A DNA stretch of 64,000 bases, taken from NCBI RefSeq assembly GCF_008933115.1, contig NZ_WBVO01000001.1:434001-498000 (forward strand), in the 5' to 3' direction. The notes below the pieces were generated by a model. It made no database searches and was not told the DNA's origin. It saw only the letters and a list, made by a program, of their open reading frames with translations. This document shows, one piece after another, positions 9,264 to 17,787 of this stretch. Numbering within the stretch: position 1 is the stretch's first letter; the number at the start of each line of letters is the position of its first letter. This stretch comes from Phaeocystidibacter luteus. Lineage in GTDB: Bacteria; Bacteroidota; Bacteroidia; Flavobacteriales; Schleiferiaceae. Made by a program: the position numbers and the translations under genes.

Positions 9264-10007
9264 CTAAAATCTATATCCAACCTGCAGCACATATCGGAAG
9301 TTAAAGCCCCATGTGCCACCAAATCCAGAAGAAGAAAACTCACCATTTTCAAAGCTCTTAATCAAGTCTGGATAGCTGTCAATCAGGAAGTCACGTGTTC
9401 TCTGGTAAACCTCACCTTCGGTAACTGAGTTCGGGAAGGTTCCATCTACTTCCCCCTTAATTCCGTAAAATCCGTAAGCTGGACCGATAAATATCAAATC
9501 AATGGTCCATCGATCACCCAAGGTAAACTGATACCCAAGCTCTACACCTGCAGCAATAGCATGAATACTATTGTTCACTACAACATCCTCCGGGTTTCCG
9601 TTTTCATAATAATTGAATCGGTGCCGTTGATCAAAGTAATAGTACGTTAGGAACGGCCCCCAGTAAACACCAGATGGTGCCGGATCTGCATTTCTATCGC
9701 GGAAGTAAAACCGATAGTCCGCAGCGAAACTAAAGCCCGTATTCCGCTCAGTGCCAACATACTCCGAGGTGCTGTCTATCCAATTTAGGTCTAGCGGAAA
9801 CTGGACATGTCCAACATTTACAGAAAAGGACTGATCTTCCGAAAGAACCCTTTCATATCCCAACACAATACTCTGTGGACTAGAAACTAGAAAGGGTGTT
9901 AGATTCCAGCGAACGATGTTCGGGTACATCAAAGAATCTGAAGAGGGTGACTGTGCATGCAACACTCCAAATCCCAAAAGGAGGACGGTCAGTAGTAGTT
10001 TTCGCAT
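9264..10007 (-). CDS. Outer-membrane beta-barrel protein (DUF3575-like)
   Basis: A signal peptide ends near VLHAQ. The body alternates hydrophobic and polar residues with barrel-type strands such as SIVLGYERVL, GVYWGPFLTYYYF and GVELGYQF, and ends in the terminal strand VLQVGYRF with a C-terminal Phe. The pattern resembles DUF3575/outer-membrane barrel proteins of Bacteroidota. It has no catalytic motif. It is followed on the same strand, after about 90 bases, by the amino-acid-lipid genes. A structural role is the only safe call. Confidence 0.75.
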   Translation of the reverse strand: MRKLLLTVLLLGFGVLHAQSPSSDSLMYPNIVRWNLTPFLVSSPQSIVLGYERVLSEDQSFSVNVGHVQFPLDLNWIDSTSEYVGTERNTGFSFAADYRFYFRDRNADPAPSGVYWGPFLTYYYFDQRHRFNYYENGNPEDVVVNNSIHAIAAGVELGYQFTLGDRWTIDLIFIGPAYGFYGIKGEVDGTFPNSVTEGEVYQRTRDFLIDSYPDLIKSFENGEFSSSGFGGTWGFNFRYVLQVGYRF

Positions 10008-10043
10008 ATCGAAAAATACAACTTTAGAGGTGTTTTACACAGG

Positions 10044-11690
10044 CTAAAAAAGAATTGGCTGTTGACAACGGCCGTCTCTGCACAAGTAAACTCCCGGAAC
10101 CTGACTGTAACTTTCTAGTTCTGGGTTGTTGAGCTCGGTTTCAACTATGCGATAATTTCTATCAGGAAGTAAAATGGCTACTCGCCTTCCTCTTAGACGT
10201 TCTTCTGCAGAACCCGCCAAGTAGACCGTGCCAACTTCTTGTTCCATCATTCGCTCAGCTATCTTCCATTCAGGCATAGAATAGGGAGAGGATAACAATT
10301 CTGGCGCTTGTACATTCTCCCAGACTTGCTCACACATGAGCTTAGAAACACCTTCGATTTTTGAGTCTTGTATCACTGAGTTTGCCGATTTCAAGATAGC
10401 AACTGCTCTGCACTGCAATTCCAAATCAAATTCAGGTTCCAAGCCCATCTCTGCAACCCACGGAAGGAAGTGACCATCCTCGTAGAAGGTATCGTGAATT
10501 GATTCAATAAGAGATTCAATCTGAACCTTATAAGACTCCTGACTATCAGGTCTATATAGCAACACAAGAGCTTCTAGCATATTCAATTGATCTCTAAGCG
10601 TTAGTAGCCCGTCACCATTCTGATAGAGCCCATTGCGCTTCATTGTTTCCATAGCGAGAAGACACTTATTGGCACGCTCTAAATAGCGCTCTTGGCCCGT
10701 AGCAGCCCATGCGTATACACAGGCAGATATCATCGTTCCATTTTGCTCTACATAGATGTTAGAGTCAATCGCAGGTATGCCCGCTCTGTATCTCGATAAA
10801 CTATCCAGGGCAAAGAACTCATGGCCCTTAACTCCCTTCTCTAAGTCAGCATCCTGAGCCGTGAACCACCTACCGTCGTTTGCACTCAGAAATTCATCAG
10901 TGTATTTAAGTACGTCACGCATGGCCTCCAAGTAGGTAGTATCATTTGTATGCTGAAACCATTGAGCGTAAAGCCGGATGTACCGAGCCTGTTTCTCTAT
11001 TAGCTTTTCATAATGTGGATCTGTCCACCCATAATGAACCGAATACTGGTAAACTCCACCCCACTCAGGGTCAATCAACTCCAATGAACCGCGCATAGAT
11101 ACTTCAAGCCATTTCGCGCTCACATGGGCATATGGCTGGAGCATCGACCAATCGAAAAGCGCCTCGTCAACATACTTTTGAGCACTCTTATACCCGCCCT
11201 TGACAGTGTCCAATGTGTTTAGGTATCGATTCTGCCATTGCTCGGACACAGAAACATTAGGATTGAAATCTCGAGAACGGGGACGCAATTCTACGGGGTT
11301 GTTGACTGCGTTTTTCAGAATACTCATGAATCGGTCTGGACCTCGATAGCCCGCGATTTTATTGACTTCGGCCCCTGCTGTATTAAATAGAATGATTGCA
11401 GGCCAGCCGTATGCGCGATAGCGATTTCCGAGTATGGGATGGTCGTCTTGATCTGCGTGAACCGCTATAAAATTAGCGTTGACGAATTCCACCACTTCTT
11501 CATCTGAATACGTTTCGCGCTCCATAACATGGCACCAGTGACACCAGTTTGCTTCTAAATGAAGTAGAACGAGTTTACCCTCCTGCTCGGCGCGTTCAAA
11601 TATGTCACTTGACCACTCCTCCCAATGAATTTCGGAAGCAGACGTGTGGAATACCGACAGTATAAATGTGGAAAGTAAAAGACGTTTCAT
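10044..11690 (-). CDS. Secreted thioredoxin-domain protein of the YyaL/DUF255 type
   Basis: The start at 11690 gives a signal peptide (MKRLLLSTF... to SASE); an in-frame ATG 12 codons upstream would bury it. Residues about 20-120 form the DUF255/YyaL thioredoxin-like domain with the motif WCHWCHVMERETYSD, where the CxxC is CHWC. The remaining 400 residues look like an alpha/alpha barrel, as in the N-acylglucosamine-epimerase-like part of YyaL/SPATA20 proteins. Family members are usually cytoplasmic, so the signal peptide is noteworthy. Substrate unknown. The C-terminus contains a cysteine pair (LCRDGRC). Confidence 0.82.
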   Translation of the reverse strand: MKRLLLSTFILSVFHTSASEIHWEEWSSDIFERAEQEGKLVLLHLEANWCHWCHVMERETYSDEEVVEFVNANFIAVHADQDDHPILGNRYRAYGWPAIILFNTAGAEVNKIAGYRGPDRFMSILKNAVNNPVELRPRSRDFNPNVSVSEQWQNRYLNTLDTVKGGYKSAQKYVDEALFDWSMLQPYAHVSAKWLEVSMRGSLELIDPEWGGVYQYSVHYGWTDPHYEKLIEKQARYIRLYAQWFQHTNDTTYLEAMRDVLKYTDEFLSANDGRWFTAQDADLEKGVKGHEFFALDSLSRYRAGIPAIDSNIYVEQNGTMISACVYAWAATGQERYLERANKCLLAMETMKRNGLYQNGDGLLTLRDQLNMLEALVLLYRPDSQESYKVQIESLIESIHDTFYEDGHFLPWVAEMGLEPEFDLELQCRAVAILKSANSVIQDSKIEGVSKLMCEQVWENVQAPELLSSPYSMPEWKIAERMMEQEVGTVYLAGSAEERLRGRRVAILLPDRNYRIVETELNNPELESYSQVPGVYLCRDGRCQQPILF

Positions 11691-11746
11691 TCTAGTGTTT
11701 ATTCTACATACGACGTAATTGAACACCTAGATTTTAAAACGTACAA

Positions 11747-11777
11747 ACAAAAAAAGAGCGCCACGATGGGCGCTCTT
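11747..11777 (-). terminator. Rho-independent terminator (minus strand)
   Basis: The stem AGAGCGCC/GGCGCTCT is followed, reading leftward, by a long T run. It ends the SRPBCC/GyrI-like gene. Confidence 0.85.
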
Positions 11778-11800
11778 CAAGTTTTCGTGAGGTCGTGATC

Positions 11801-12808
11801 TTACATCACTTCTCCTTCGGCTGCAGGGGTTGGATAGTAAATCTCTGTTACTTGCTCCTCTTCCGGAACATCCTCTCCTGAAACAGTGTAAACGTGCATG
11901 GCAACACCCATTGGGATGTCATTCTCTACACAATGTGCTTCAAGTGCCATGTGCGCCTTGTCTAAGTTATCCCAGCTACCGTGATGCGTTGTTTTCACCG
12001 CGCTTCCAGCAGGCATCATCATCGTTTCATACCCCTCTACCGTAGTACCTTCTGGAACCACAACGGCAATAGCTTGATCACTCATGTCATTGGCTTCATC
12101 CCAAGAATAGTACACACCTACAAGATGACCAGATTGTACGCCAGCTTGGCCAAGCGCAGCATAAAGTCCGCCGATATTCTCTTCAGACCAAAAAGCGTCC
12201 ATCTCAGAAATTTTCACTTGCTGACGCATACCAACAAGCGTCATATTCGGCATATCTACTGACTGAATCGTGTACTTAGGAGCAGCTTCCATTGACTCCA
12301 TCATCGATTTCAAGTTCGAAAGACCGTTGTCGAAGTCGTTGCCAATCATTGCTTCCATGTCCATAAACATCTTCATAGCCATTGGAACTTCTCCTGTCAT
12401 GCTCCACGTAACACTTGTTCCCTCTTCGGTTTCAGTGATAGTGTAGCTTGTCGGAGATGAAGACTCATACGGCTCCATGAAGGACAATTGTATTTCAATG
12501 GTATTTTCACCCATGTTGATGATTTCCATCGAACCGGTTCCCACAGAGTCGTTTCCACTCCACTTGTAACCATGGCCAATTGTACCAGGGTCGCCGTAAT
12601 ACTCTACGGTCATGTTCGGGTCCATTTTTGACCATGGATCCCACTTCGTAAATTGTGAAAAGTCGCTAAGAGTAGCGTAAACTTGGGACTTCGGTGCGTC
12701 GATAGTGGTGGTTCTATCTACTGCGTAGTCGGATTTAATCATGAACGATGCCACGCCCAGAATCACGATTGCCAGAACGGCAATCAAAATTATTCTTCCA
12801 GCTTTCAT
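11801..12808 (-). CDS. Membrane-anchored SRPBCC + GyrI-like effector-binding protein
   Basis: One N-terminal membrane span (about residues 5-23) is followed by a polyketide-cyclase/SRPBCC domain (about 28-175, with DAPKSQVYATLSDFSQFTKW) and a GyrI-like/AraC effector-binding domain (about 180-330). Both domains bind small hydrophobic or planar ligands. The fusion with a membrane anchor recurs in Bacteroidota, but its ligand is not known. The protein is Met- and Glu-rich with an acidic C-terminal tail. It is divergent from the DUF4260 gene, with 87 bases between the starts. Confidence 0.82.
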   Translation of the reverse strand: MKAGRIILIAVLAIVILGVASFMIKSDYAVDRTTTIDAPKSQVYATLSDFSQFTKWDPWSKMDPNMTVEYYGDPGTIGHGYKWSGNDSVGTGSMEIINMGENTIEIQLSFMEPYESSSPTSYTITETEEGTSVTWSMTGEVPMAMKMFMDMEAMIGNDFDNGLSNLKSMMESMEAAPKYTIQSVDMPNMTLVGMRQQVKISEMDAFWSEENIGGLYAALGQAGVQSGHLVGVYYSWDEANDMSDQAIAVVVPEGTTVEGYETMMMPAGSAVKTTHHGSWDNLDKAHMALEAHCVENDIPMGVAMHVYTVSGEDVPEEEQVTEIYYPTPAAEGEVM

Positions 12809-12895
12809 AAATTTCTAGTTAAGGTTGAATTCGTCTCGAATTTACGATATTCCAAATTGAGTCCGAACACAAGCATATTTCTTAACCTTGCCCCT

Positions 12896-13249
12896 ATGAA
12901 AACTCAACTACGCCTCGAAGAGCTAATTCAGTTTGTATTTGCCTACCTCCTAACCCTTCGTTTAGGTCACGATTGGTGGATGTTCTGGGCCGTTATCCTG
13001 CTTCCAGATATTGGCATGCTCGGATATCTCATAAACACGAAGATGGGTGCATTTTTCTACAACCTGTTTCATCATAAAGGCGTGGCACTCGTAGTTGCTG
13101 CGATTGGCTTCTACACGTTGAGCGACTGGACGCTGTTTACGGGAATCATACTATTTGGACATAGTTCTATGGATAGATTCATGGGGTATGGCTTGAAGTA
13201 CCCCGACAGTTTTAAACACACGCACCTCGGCTATATTGGTAAAGAATGA
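12896..13249 (+). CDS. DUF4260 membrane protein
   Basis: The sequence carries the DUF4260 pattern: RLEELIQFVFAYLL, then WWMFWAVILLPDIGMLGY, then GAFFYNLFHHKG, and a final GHSSMDRFMGYGLKY. Three or four membrane spans are evident in 117 residues. I start at 12896 because the longer in-frame extension to 12683 reads through the divergent promoter and the neighbouring gene and has non-protein-like composition. The stop overlaps the xseA start (ATGA), so it is translationally coupled to exonuclease VII. The function is unknown; DUF4260 proteins are small integral membrane proteins. Confidence 0.85.
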   Translation: MKTQLRLEELIQFVFAYLLTLRLGHDWWMFWAVILLPDIGMLGYLINTKMGAFFYNLFHHKGVALVVAAIGFYTLSDWTLFTGIILFGHSSMDRFMGYGLKYPDSFKHTHLGYIGKE

Positions 13250-14634
13250 GTGTAAACTCACCGTCAGGACATAGCTTAAGTCGAGTATTAGCAAGGATCA
13301 CCGAGCTTTTCGAGGAGAAAATCACTCCCCATGAAGTTTGGGTCAAAGCCGAAATCAGCTCGTACAAACGTCACGGTAGTGGCCATCATTATTTCGACCT
13401 CGTAGAGCAACGGAATGATGTGGTGATTGCTCGTGCTCGTGCCGCTCTATGGCGAGGCCAGGCTGATAGTATAGAGCTTACCAACAAACTGAACCTGAGT
13501 AACATTCTTGAGAATGGACGTGAGGTACTGTGCAAATGCAGAATCACTTATCATCAGGTTTACGGTTTGTCGTTGCATGTGGTGGATGTCGACCCAAACT
13601 TTGCCCTGGGAGAAATGGAGCGCAGGAGAAAAGAAACGATTGCGCGCCTCCAAAAAGAAGGACTTCTACTTCGCAATCGACAACTTCACCTACCTGCCGT
13701 CATTCAGCGAATTGCGCTCATAGCAGCTGAGAACAGCGCGGGCTTGGCGGATTTGTCGAATCAACTACACAAGAACAGCTACGGATTCGTATTTCGTTTA
13801 GATCATTATCCCGCATCCGTTCAAGGAACACAAGCCGCCGGCTCCATCGTTAAGGCCTTCCAATCGATCGACTTACAATTGTATGATGCCATTGTGATCA
13901 TTCGCGGTGGAGGGTCGGCGCTAGATTTAGATTCGTTTAATGATTATGCGTTGAATGCTCAACTTGCCAAGTGCAGCATCCCAGTGATTGTGGGCATTGG
14001 GCACGAAACGGACCGAACGGTCATGGATGAGTGGGCCGCACAATCGCTAAAAACACCATCGGCTGTTGGTGCCTGGATTGTAGAGCGTGCACGCGATTTT
14101 GAAGTCGAAGTTTCCACAAACTATCAGTCGATATTGGAGATTTACCGCTCTACCCTTGAACGTCAAAGATCTCGGCAAAACGAACTGACTTCACTCTTCA
14201 CTCATTATTCAAGGGAGTATACCCGCTCGGCAAAGTATTCGCTTGAAACTACCTCGCGAAATTTTAAGAGTTACACCGAGAAGTATTCCACGTTGAAACG
14301 AGAGGTTCTCGTTATGATGACAAATCTGATCAACTCTGAATCTAGGGAATTGGTTGGTGAATCTCGACACACGGCGGACGCGCAACTAGCTCAGCTCGAT
14401 CGTTTTAGTAGAGAAATACGCGTTAGGAATCAACATAAACTCAAAATGCTTGAAGAGCTGATTGAGGTTTACAGTCCGACCTCCACTCTCAAGCGTGGGT
14501 ACACCTACCTACTGCGAGAAGGTGCAATCGTCACCAAGGGTACAAGTTTGAAAAAAGGTGAAGAAATAGGAATAGAAACAACGGATAGCCGAGTTACGGC
14601 TGAAGTGAAACACATAGAAAGAAACAATGGCTAA
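13246..14634 (+). CDS. xseA: Exodeoxyribonuclease VII large subunit
   Basis: The large, catalytic subunit of exonuclease VII, which degrades single-stranded DNA in both directions. The N-terminal OB-fold spans about residues 10-110 and contains VWVKAEISSY. The central catalytic domain has IIRGGGSALDLDSFND, then GIGHETDRTVMDEWAA and LKTPSAVGAWIV, the family core motifs. A long coiled coil (about 280-420) binds XseB. The 462-residue length is normal. It overlaps the DUF4260 gene by four bases and xseB by eight, a tight operon. Confidence 0.96.
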   Translation: MSVNSPSGHSLSRVLARITELFEEKITPHEVWVKAEISSYKRHGSGHHYFDLVEQRNDVVIARARAALWRGQADSIELTNKLNLSNILENGREVLCKCRITYHQVYGLSLHVVDVDPNFALGEMERRRKETIARLQKEGLLLRNRQLHLPAVIQRIALIAAENSAGLADLSNQLHKNSYGFVFRLDHYPASVQGTQAAGSIVKAFQSIDLQLYDAIVIIRGGGSALDLDSFNDYALNAQLAKCSIPVIVGIGHETDRTVMDEWAAQSLKTPSAVGAWIVERARDFEVEVSTNYQSILEIYRSTLERQRSRQNELTSLFTHYSREYTRSAKYSLETTSRNFKSYTEKYSTLKREVLVMMTNLINSESRELVGESRHTADAQLAQLDRFSREIRVRNQHKLKMLEELIEVYSPTSTLKRGYTYLLREGAIVTKGTSLKKGEEIGIETTDSRVTAEVKHIERNNG

Positions 14635-14833
14635 GCAGGAAAAACTCACCTATGAGAGCGCCTCGAAAGAACTTGAGGAGATTCTAGAGAATATGAAGTC
14701 TGGTGAAATCGGTGTTGATGAGCTTGCTGCGAATGTTGAGCGAGCTTCCAAGCTCATCAAATACTGTTATGAGAGACTTGATCAAACGGAGAAGAAGGTG
14801 GACGAAATCCTCAAAGACTTAGGTCTGGAATAA
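14627..14833 (+). CDS. xseB: Exodeoxyribonuclease VII small subunit
   Basis: A 68-residue helical protein with the XseB pattern: LTYESASKELEEILENMKSG, then GVDELAANVERASKLIKYC and a C-terminal KKVDEIL. It forms helical hairpins that pack on the XseA coiled coil. It lies directly after, and overlaps, xseA. The following hairpin separates it from the convergent T9SS gene. Confidence 0.95.
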   Translation: MAKQEKLTYESASKELEEILENMKSGEIGVDELAANVERASKLIKYCYERLDQTEKKVDEILKDLGLE

Positions 14834-14835
14834 AA

Positions 14836-14866
14836 AAGCCCCCTACTCTTTTAGAGCAAGGGGCAC
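14836..14866. terminator. Shared terminator between xseB and the T9SS gene
   Basis: The stem GCCCC/GGGGC holds an inner CTCT/AGAG helix. Reading leftward it is followed by six T, so it best serves the minus-strand gene; rightward T's come only after several bases. Confidence 0.7.
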
Positions 14867-14887
14867 GAGATCTTTTTCGCGTTGTGA

Positions 14888-15898
14888 TTATTGTTGAATC
14901 ACAAGACGAAGTGTTTGGGTTTGACCGCTTCCACGCTCAACTAGCTTGGTGAGATACACACCGGCAGGAAGCTCGGCAATACTCAAAGCTGTCTGCGAAG
15001 AAAGTTCACCTCTCTTAACAATTTGCCCGCTCATGTCGAGGAGAACAACGTCGAACACTTGGTTCGGCTCTGCCTGAACTCTGAGCTCGTTGATAGCAGG
15101 GTTTGGATAGAGTTTTACGGTGATGGTTTGCTGATCTTCGATTCCAACACCAGGAAGAGCGAATTGATAAACCGTACCATTTGCTGGCCAGCTTGTAAGT
15201 TGATCTACTGAATCGATCATCGTTGGAGATGCTGGGTTGCCTTCCAACATGTGAATATCTTCAATGTCGAATGTGCTAGAATTGTACTTCGCCACACCGC
15301 TGATCAGAGACTCGTAAAAGTAAAGGCTGTCGTTGAAATCGGCAGAAACCATGTTTGGACCGAAGTGATACTCAATTGTACCATTCTCGTACAACCAAGT
15401 TTGGAGATTGATGTAGTTGTTGTTGGTTCCATACGCTAGTTCATCGTAGAATCCCGCATTCTTCCATTCAAACTTGAAGATTCTGTTTGGAGCAGTACCC
15501 TCAGTAACGTAACTGATAGGTGAAAGTCCAGTACCGGTAAGGCCACCGAGGTTTACGAGGTCGGCTGACATAGCGCTGTAAACTACCTCGTCGCTAGAAC
15601 CATTGCTCTTGCCGAAAAGGAATGAACCAAAGTCCATGTACACGGTATCCACAGATACACCAAGTGTGGTTAGCGGGAATGCAGGTGCTACTGGAATGTA
15701 AGGATCATCCCAATCGCCATTTAAAACAAAGTCCTGATTGGTTAGGTCAGAGTAAGCCGATGAAAAGTTGCTGAAAACATAAACAAAGGCCTTGTTATTT
15801 GATGCAGTGGCATCAGCCGCCTTCAACCAAGAAGGAGACTTCTGAGCTTGAGCGAAAGACATCGCTGGAAGCAAAGTGAGTAGGAGTAGTTTTTTCAT
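14888..15898 (-). CDS. Secreted protein with type IX secretion sorting domain
   Basis: A signal peptide (MKKLLLLTLLPAMSFAQAQ) starts at 15898; the longer in-frame start at 15970 would hide it. The middle (about residues 25-255) is a beta-rich ectodomain of unknown function. The last 75 residues are a Por/T9SS C-terminal sorting domain: KLYPNPAINELRV, then DMSGQIVKRGEL, then LPAGVYLTKLV. Such proteins cross the outer membrane by type IX secretion and are released or anchored on the surface. The T9SS machinery itself is not in this window. Confidence 0.88.
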   Translation of the reverse strand: MKKLLLLTLLPAMSFAQAQKSPSWLKAADATASNNKAFVYVFSNFSSAYSDLTNQDFVLNGDWDDPYIPVAPAFPLTTLGVSVDTVYMDFGSFLFGKSNGSSDEVVYSAMSADLVNLGGLTGTGLSPISYVTEGTAPNRIFKFEWKNAGFYDELAYGTNNNYINLQTWLYENGTIEYHFGPNMVSADFNDSLYFYESLISGVAKYNSSTFDIEDIHMLEGNPASPTMIDSVDQLTSWPANGTVYQFALPGVGIEDQQTITVKLYPNPAINELRVQAEPNQVFDVVLLDMSGQIVKRGELSSQTALSIAELPAGVYLTKLVERGSGQTQTLRLVIQQ

Positions 15899-16026
15899 GA
15901 CATCCTGTGTAAATTGATTTGTGTTACCGGGTACCAATTTACGTACCAAACTCATTTGTGATTCACACAAAAAACAAAATGGCAGAATTTTAACACATGC
16001 CGTACTTTTCTGAAAAACTGTTAGTT

Positions 16027-16725
16027 ATGCACGCCAAATTACTGTTCGCGTCTTTGCTCATTTTTTTGACATCTTGTTCAGAAACTCCGAAATATCCCTA
16101 CGGTATCGCCCCCGTGAGCGATGTCGAAGAATATGAGAAATCCATCCAAAAATCGCCTTCTAATCGGTTTGTCGATTTAGAAAATGAGCTCAATTTGGCG
16201 CGTTTTGATATCCGGTACGCCACGGCGAATAACTTTACTAGTGAAATTATATATCCTGAAGCGGCTGCCTGGACCAGAATTGACGTTGCTAAATCGCTAT
16301 CGCAGATAGAGGACTCTTTAGCGAAACATGGATTAGGTCTCATCATCTTCGATGCGTACCGCCCCTATGCCGCAACAGTTAAATTCTACCAAGTTTACAA
16401 AGACACCAACTATGTGGCCTCTCCATATTCGGGAAGTAGACATAACCGTGGGTGTGCGATAGACCTTTCGTTGTACGACTTGAAAACAGGCCGTGAACTG
16501 CAGATGCCAACGAAGTACGACGACTTCAGTTCGGCGGCCCATCAAACCACAGAGTCGCCCGACTCTACAGCCCAGTATAACAAAGTATTCTTACGCAAGG
16601 TGATGACGGAATTCGGATTTGAAGTCTACAACTACGAATGGTGGCATTTTGATTACTCCGGTTGGGATCAATATGAAATCATGGATTTATCATTTGCTCA
16701 ATTAAAATCCTCCTCTGCCGATTGA
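16027..16725 (+). CDS. Lipoprotein D-Ala-D-Ala dipeptidase (VanX/DdpX-like, M15D)
   Basis: The start at 16027 gives a lipoprotein signal with lipobox FLTSCSE. The zinc-binding motif of family M15 is visible as SRHNRGCAIDLSL (His and Asp ligands), and the catalytic Glu and third ligand as YEWWHFDY. The family hydrolyses D-Ala-D-Ala, in non-resistant species to recycle peptidoglycan. With a lipid anchor it would act in the periplasm, unlike cytoplasmic VanX. No van regulatory genes are nearby, so housekeeping wall recycling is more likely than glycopeptide resistance. Confidence 0.88.
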   Translation: MHAKLLFASLLIFLTSCSETPKYPYGIAPVSDVEEYEKSIQKSPSNRFVDLENELNLARFDIRYATANNFTSEIIYPEAAAWTRIDVAKSLSQIEDSLAKHGLGLIIFDAYRPYAATVKFYQVYKDTNYVASPYSGSRHNRGCAIDLSLYDLKTGRELQMPTKYDDFSSAAHQTTESPDSTAQYNKVFLRKVMTEFGFEVYNYEWWHFDYSGWDQYEIMDLSFAQLKSSSAD

Positions 16726-16811
16726 GGTACTTCCTCTTCAGAGAAGAAAACATCCTGAAGCTCGGGTAAGATATGAGCGTGATCCTCGCTGAGGTTTTCG
16801 TCGCTTAACAT
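16698..16811 (-). CDS. Small acidic peptide with HxHILP motif (37 aa)
   Basis: A short frame beginning MLSDENLSED, with the core HAHILPELQDVFF and an acidic tail. Alone it would be doubtful, because its end overlaps the convergent dipeptidase gene by 28 bases. What supports it is a second small frame about 700 bases away on the same strand (17502-17624) that aligns with it along most of its length (H-x-H-I/V-L, P-x3-D, paired hydrophobics, then E-x-E). No signal peptide or membrane span. Function unknown; an inhibitor, peptide precursor or regulatory peptide are all possible. Confidence 0.4.
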   Translation of the reverse strand: MLSDENLSEDHAHILPELQDVFFSEEEVPQSAEEDFN

Positions 16812-16969
16812 GATAGTGTGCTTTGGTTTGTATGATGTTGGTACTACAAAGTAAGCGGGATTAAAATTGAAATAGTGCACGCCTCAGAAAGTTCGCACAA
16901 GAGGATTCCTTTAAACAATACTGGGTAAAAAGCTGTTAATGAATAAACTAACATTTTAAAACCCAAGTT

Positions 16970-17431
16970 ATGAACATACGAGACCTTGTGAGCTACGCAT
17001 TGAAAACAGCTGCTGGTCTCATCGGATTTTTTATGCTGATGAAACTTGCTGGCTTAGAACAGCACCACGAATTGAGGCTCTTCAATTTCGTAATTGTACT
17101 AATCGGAACCTTTTCGCTGCACAGAAAGATGTTTCTCAAGGATGGGAATCATGGGTACTTCAGTGGATTCTTCTCTGGGATACGCATGAGCGCAATGGCG
17201 ATTGTGTTCTTTATGGTATTCTTAAGCCTGTACGCTTCTATCATCGACCCACAGTTCATTGAGCTAGCGGAGGATAGCGGAATCTGGGGTGGTAAGCTGA
17301 GTTTATTCCAAACAGGCATAGCTATTCTATTTGAAGGATTGGCAAGTTGTATAGTGCTCAGCTACACCTCGATGCAATACTTTAAACCGTACGTAATGGA
17401 CACGGCCGATTGGGGTCAGGAATCTGCTTAA
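16970..17431 (+). CDS. Four-span membrane protein, hypothetical (possibly DUF4199-like)
   Basis: 153 residues with four hydrophobic segments (about 10-28, 38-55, 82-103 and 115-138) and short loops. It resembles DUF4199-type small membrane proteins of Bacteroidota in size and layout (NIRDLVSYALKTAAG start, GIRMSAMAIVFF), but I am not certain of the family. It stands alone between two minus-strand small peptide genes and ends at a hairpin terminator. Confidence 0.75.
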   Translation: MNIRDLVSYALKTAAGLIGFFMLMKLAGLEQHHELRLFNFVIVLIGTFSLHRKMFLKDGNHGYFSGFFSGIRMSAMAIVFFMVFLSLYASIIDPQFIELAEDSGIWGGKLSLFQTGIAILFEGLASCIVLSYTSMQYFKPYVMDTADWGQESA

Positions 17432-17439
17432 AATAAAAA

Positions 17440-17458
17440 TGACCGCACGAAGCGGTCA
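17440..17458. terminator. Bidirectional hairpin terminator
   Basis: TGACCGC pairs with GCGGTCA over a 5-base loop. A/T-rich tracts lie on both sides, so it can stop the upstream membrane gene and the leftward small peptide gene. Confidence 0.65.
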
Positions 17459-17501
17459 CTTTCAACCTGAATTGGTCAGGTTAGGTTGGTTGTAGTAAAG
17501 C

Positions 17502-17624
17502 CTATCCAATGAAGAGAGGATGGTCGAAACTATCTTGATCTTCTACTTCGATTAGCAGCGCGTCCATACAATCAGGTATCAGAACGTGGCTGTGGGAACC
17601 GAGTAACAATTCAATCTCTCTCAT
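17502..17624 (-). CDS. Small acidic peptide with HxHVLIP motif (40 aa)
   Basis: The 40-residue frame begins MREIELLLGS, contains HSHVLIPDCMDALL and runs into an acidic stretch. It is read leftward toward a hairpin with an A/T tract, consistent with its own small transcript. It aligns with the peptide at 16698-16811 over the H-x-H, Leu, Pro, Asp and Glu positions with one gap. The match of two neighbouring short frames is the main evidence that both are genes. No function is recognised. Confidence 0.45.
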   Translation of the reverse strand: MREIELLLGSHSHVLIPDCMDALLIEVEDQDSFDHPLFIG

Positions 17625-17730
17625 AATGGCTTAGGCTTATTGGTTGAATACTGTAAAATTCCGACCAATCCACCGACCGTAAAACCGTAATTCCACCCGA
17701 ATTACTACGTAGTTTCCGCACATTAAGACA

Positions 17731-17770
17731 AAAAAAATCCCCTCTGCCGTTAGACAGAGGGGATTGTTTT
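17731..17770 (-). terminator. Terminator of sucD
   Basis: An 11-bp stem (AATCCCCTCTG/CAGAGGGGATT) with an 8-base loop, followed leftward by seven T. It lies just after the sucD stop. Confidence 0.9.
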
Positions 17771-17787
17771 ATCAGGTTGAATCGGGA

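Noticed and set aside
16027-16725. Vancomycin-resistance vanX
   Set aside because: Isolated dipeptidase with a lipoprotein signal and no vanH/vanA/vanRS genes; wall recycling is more likely.
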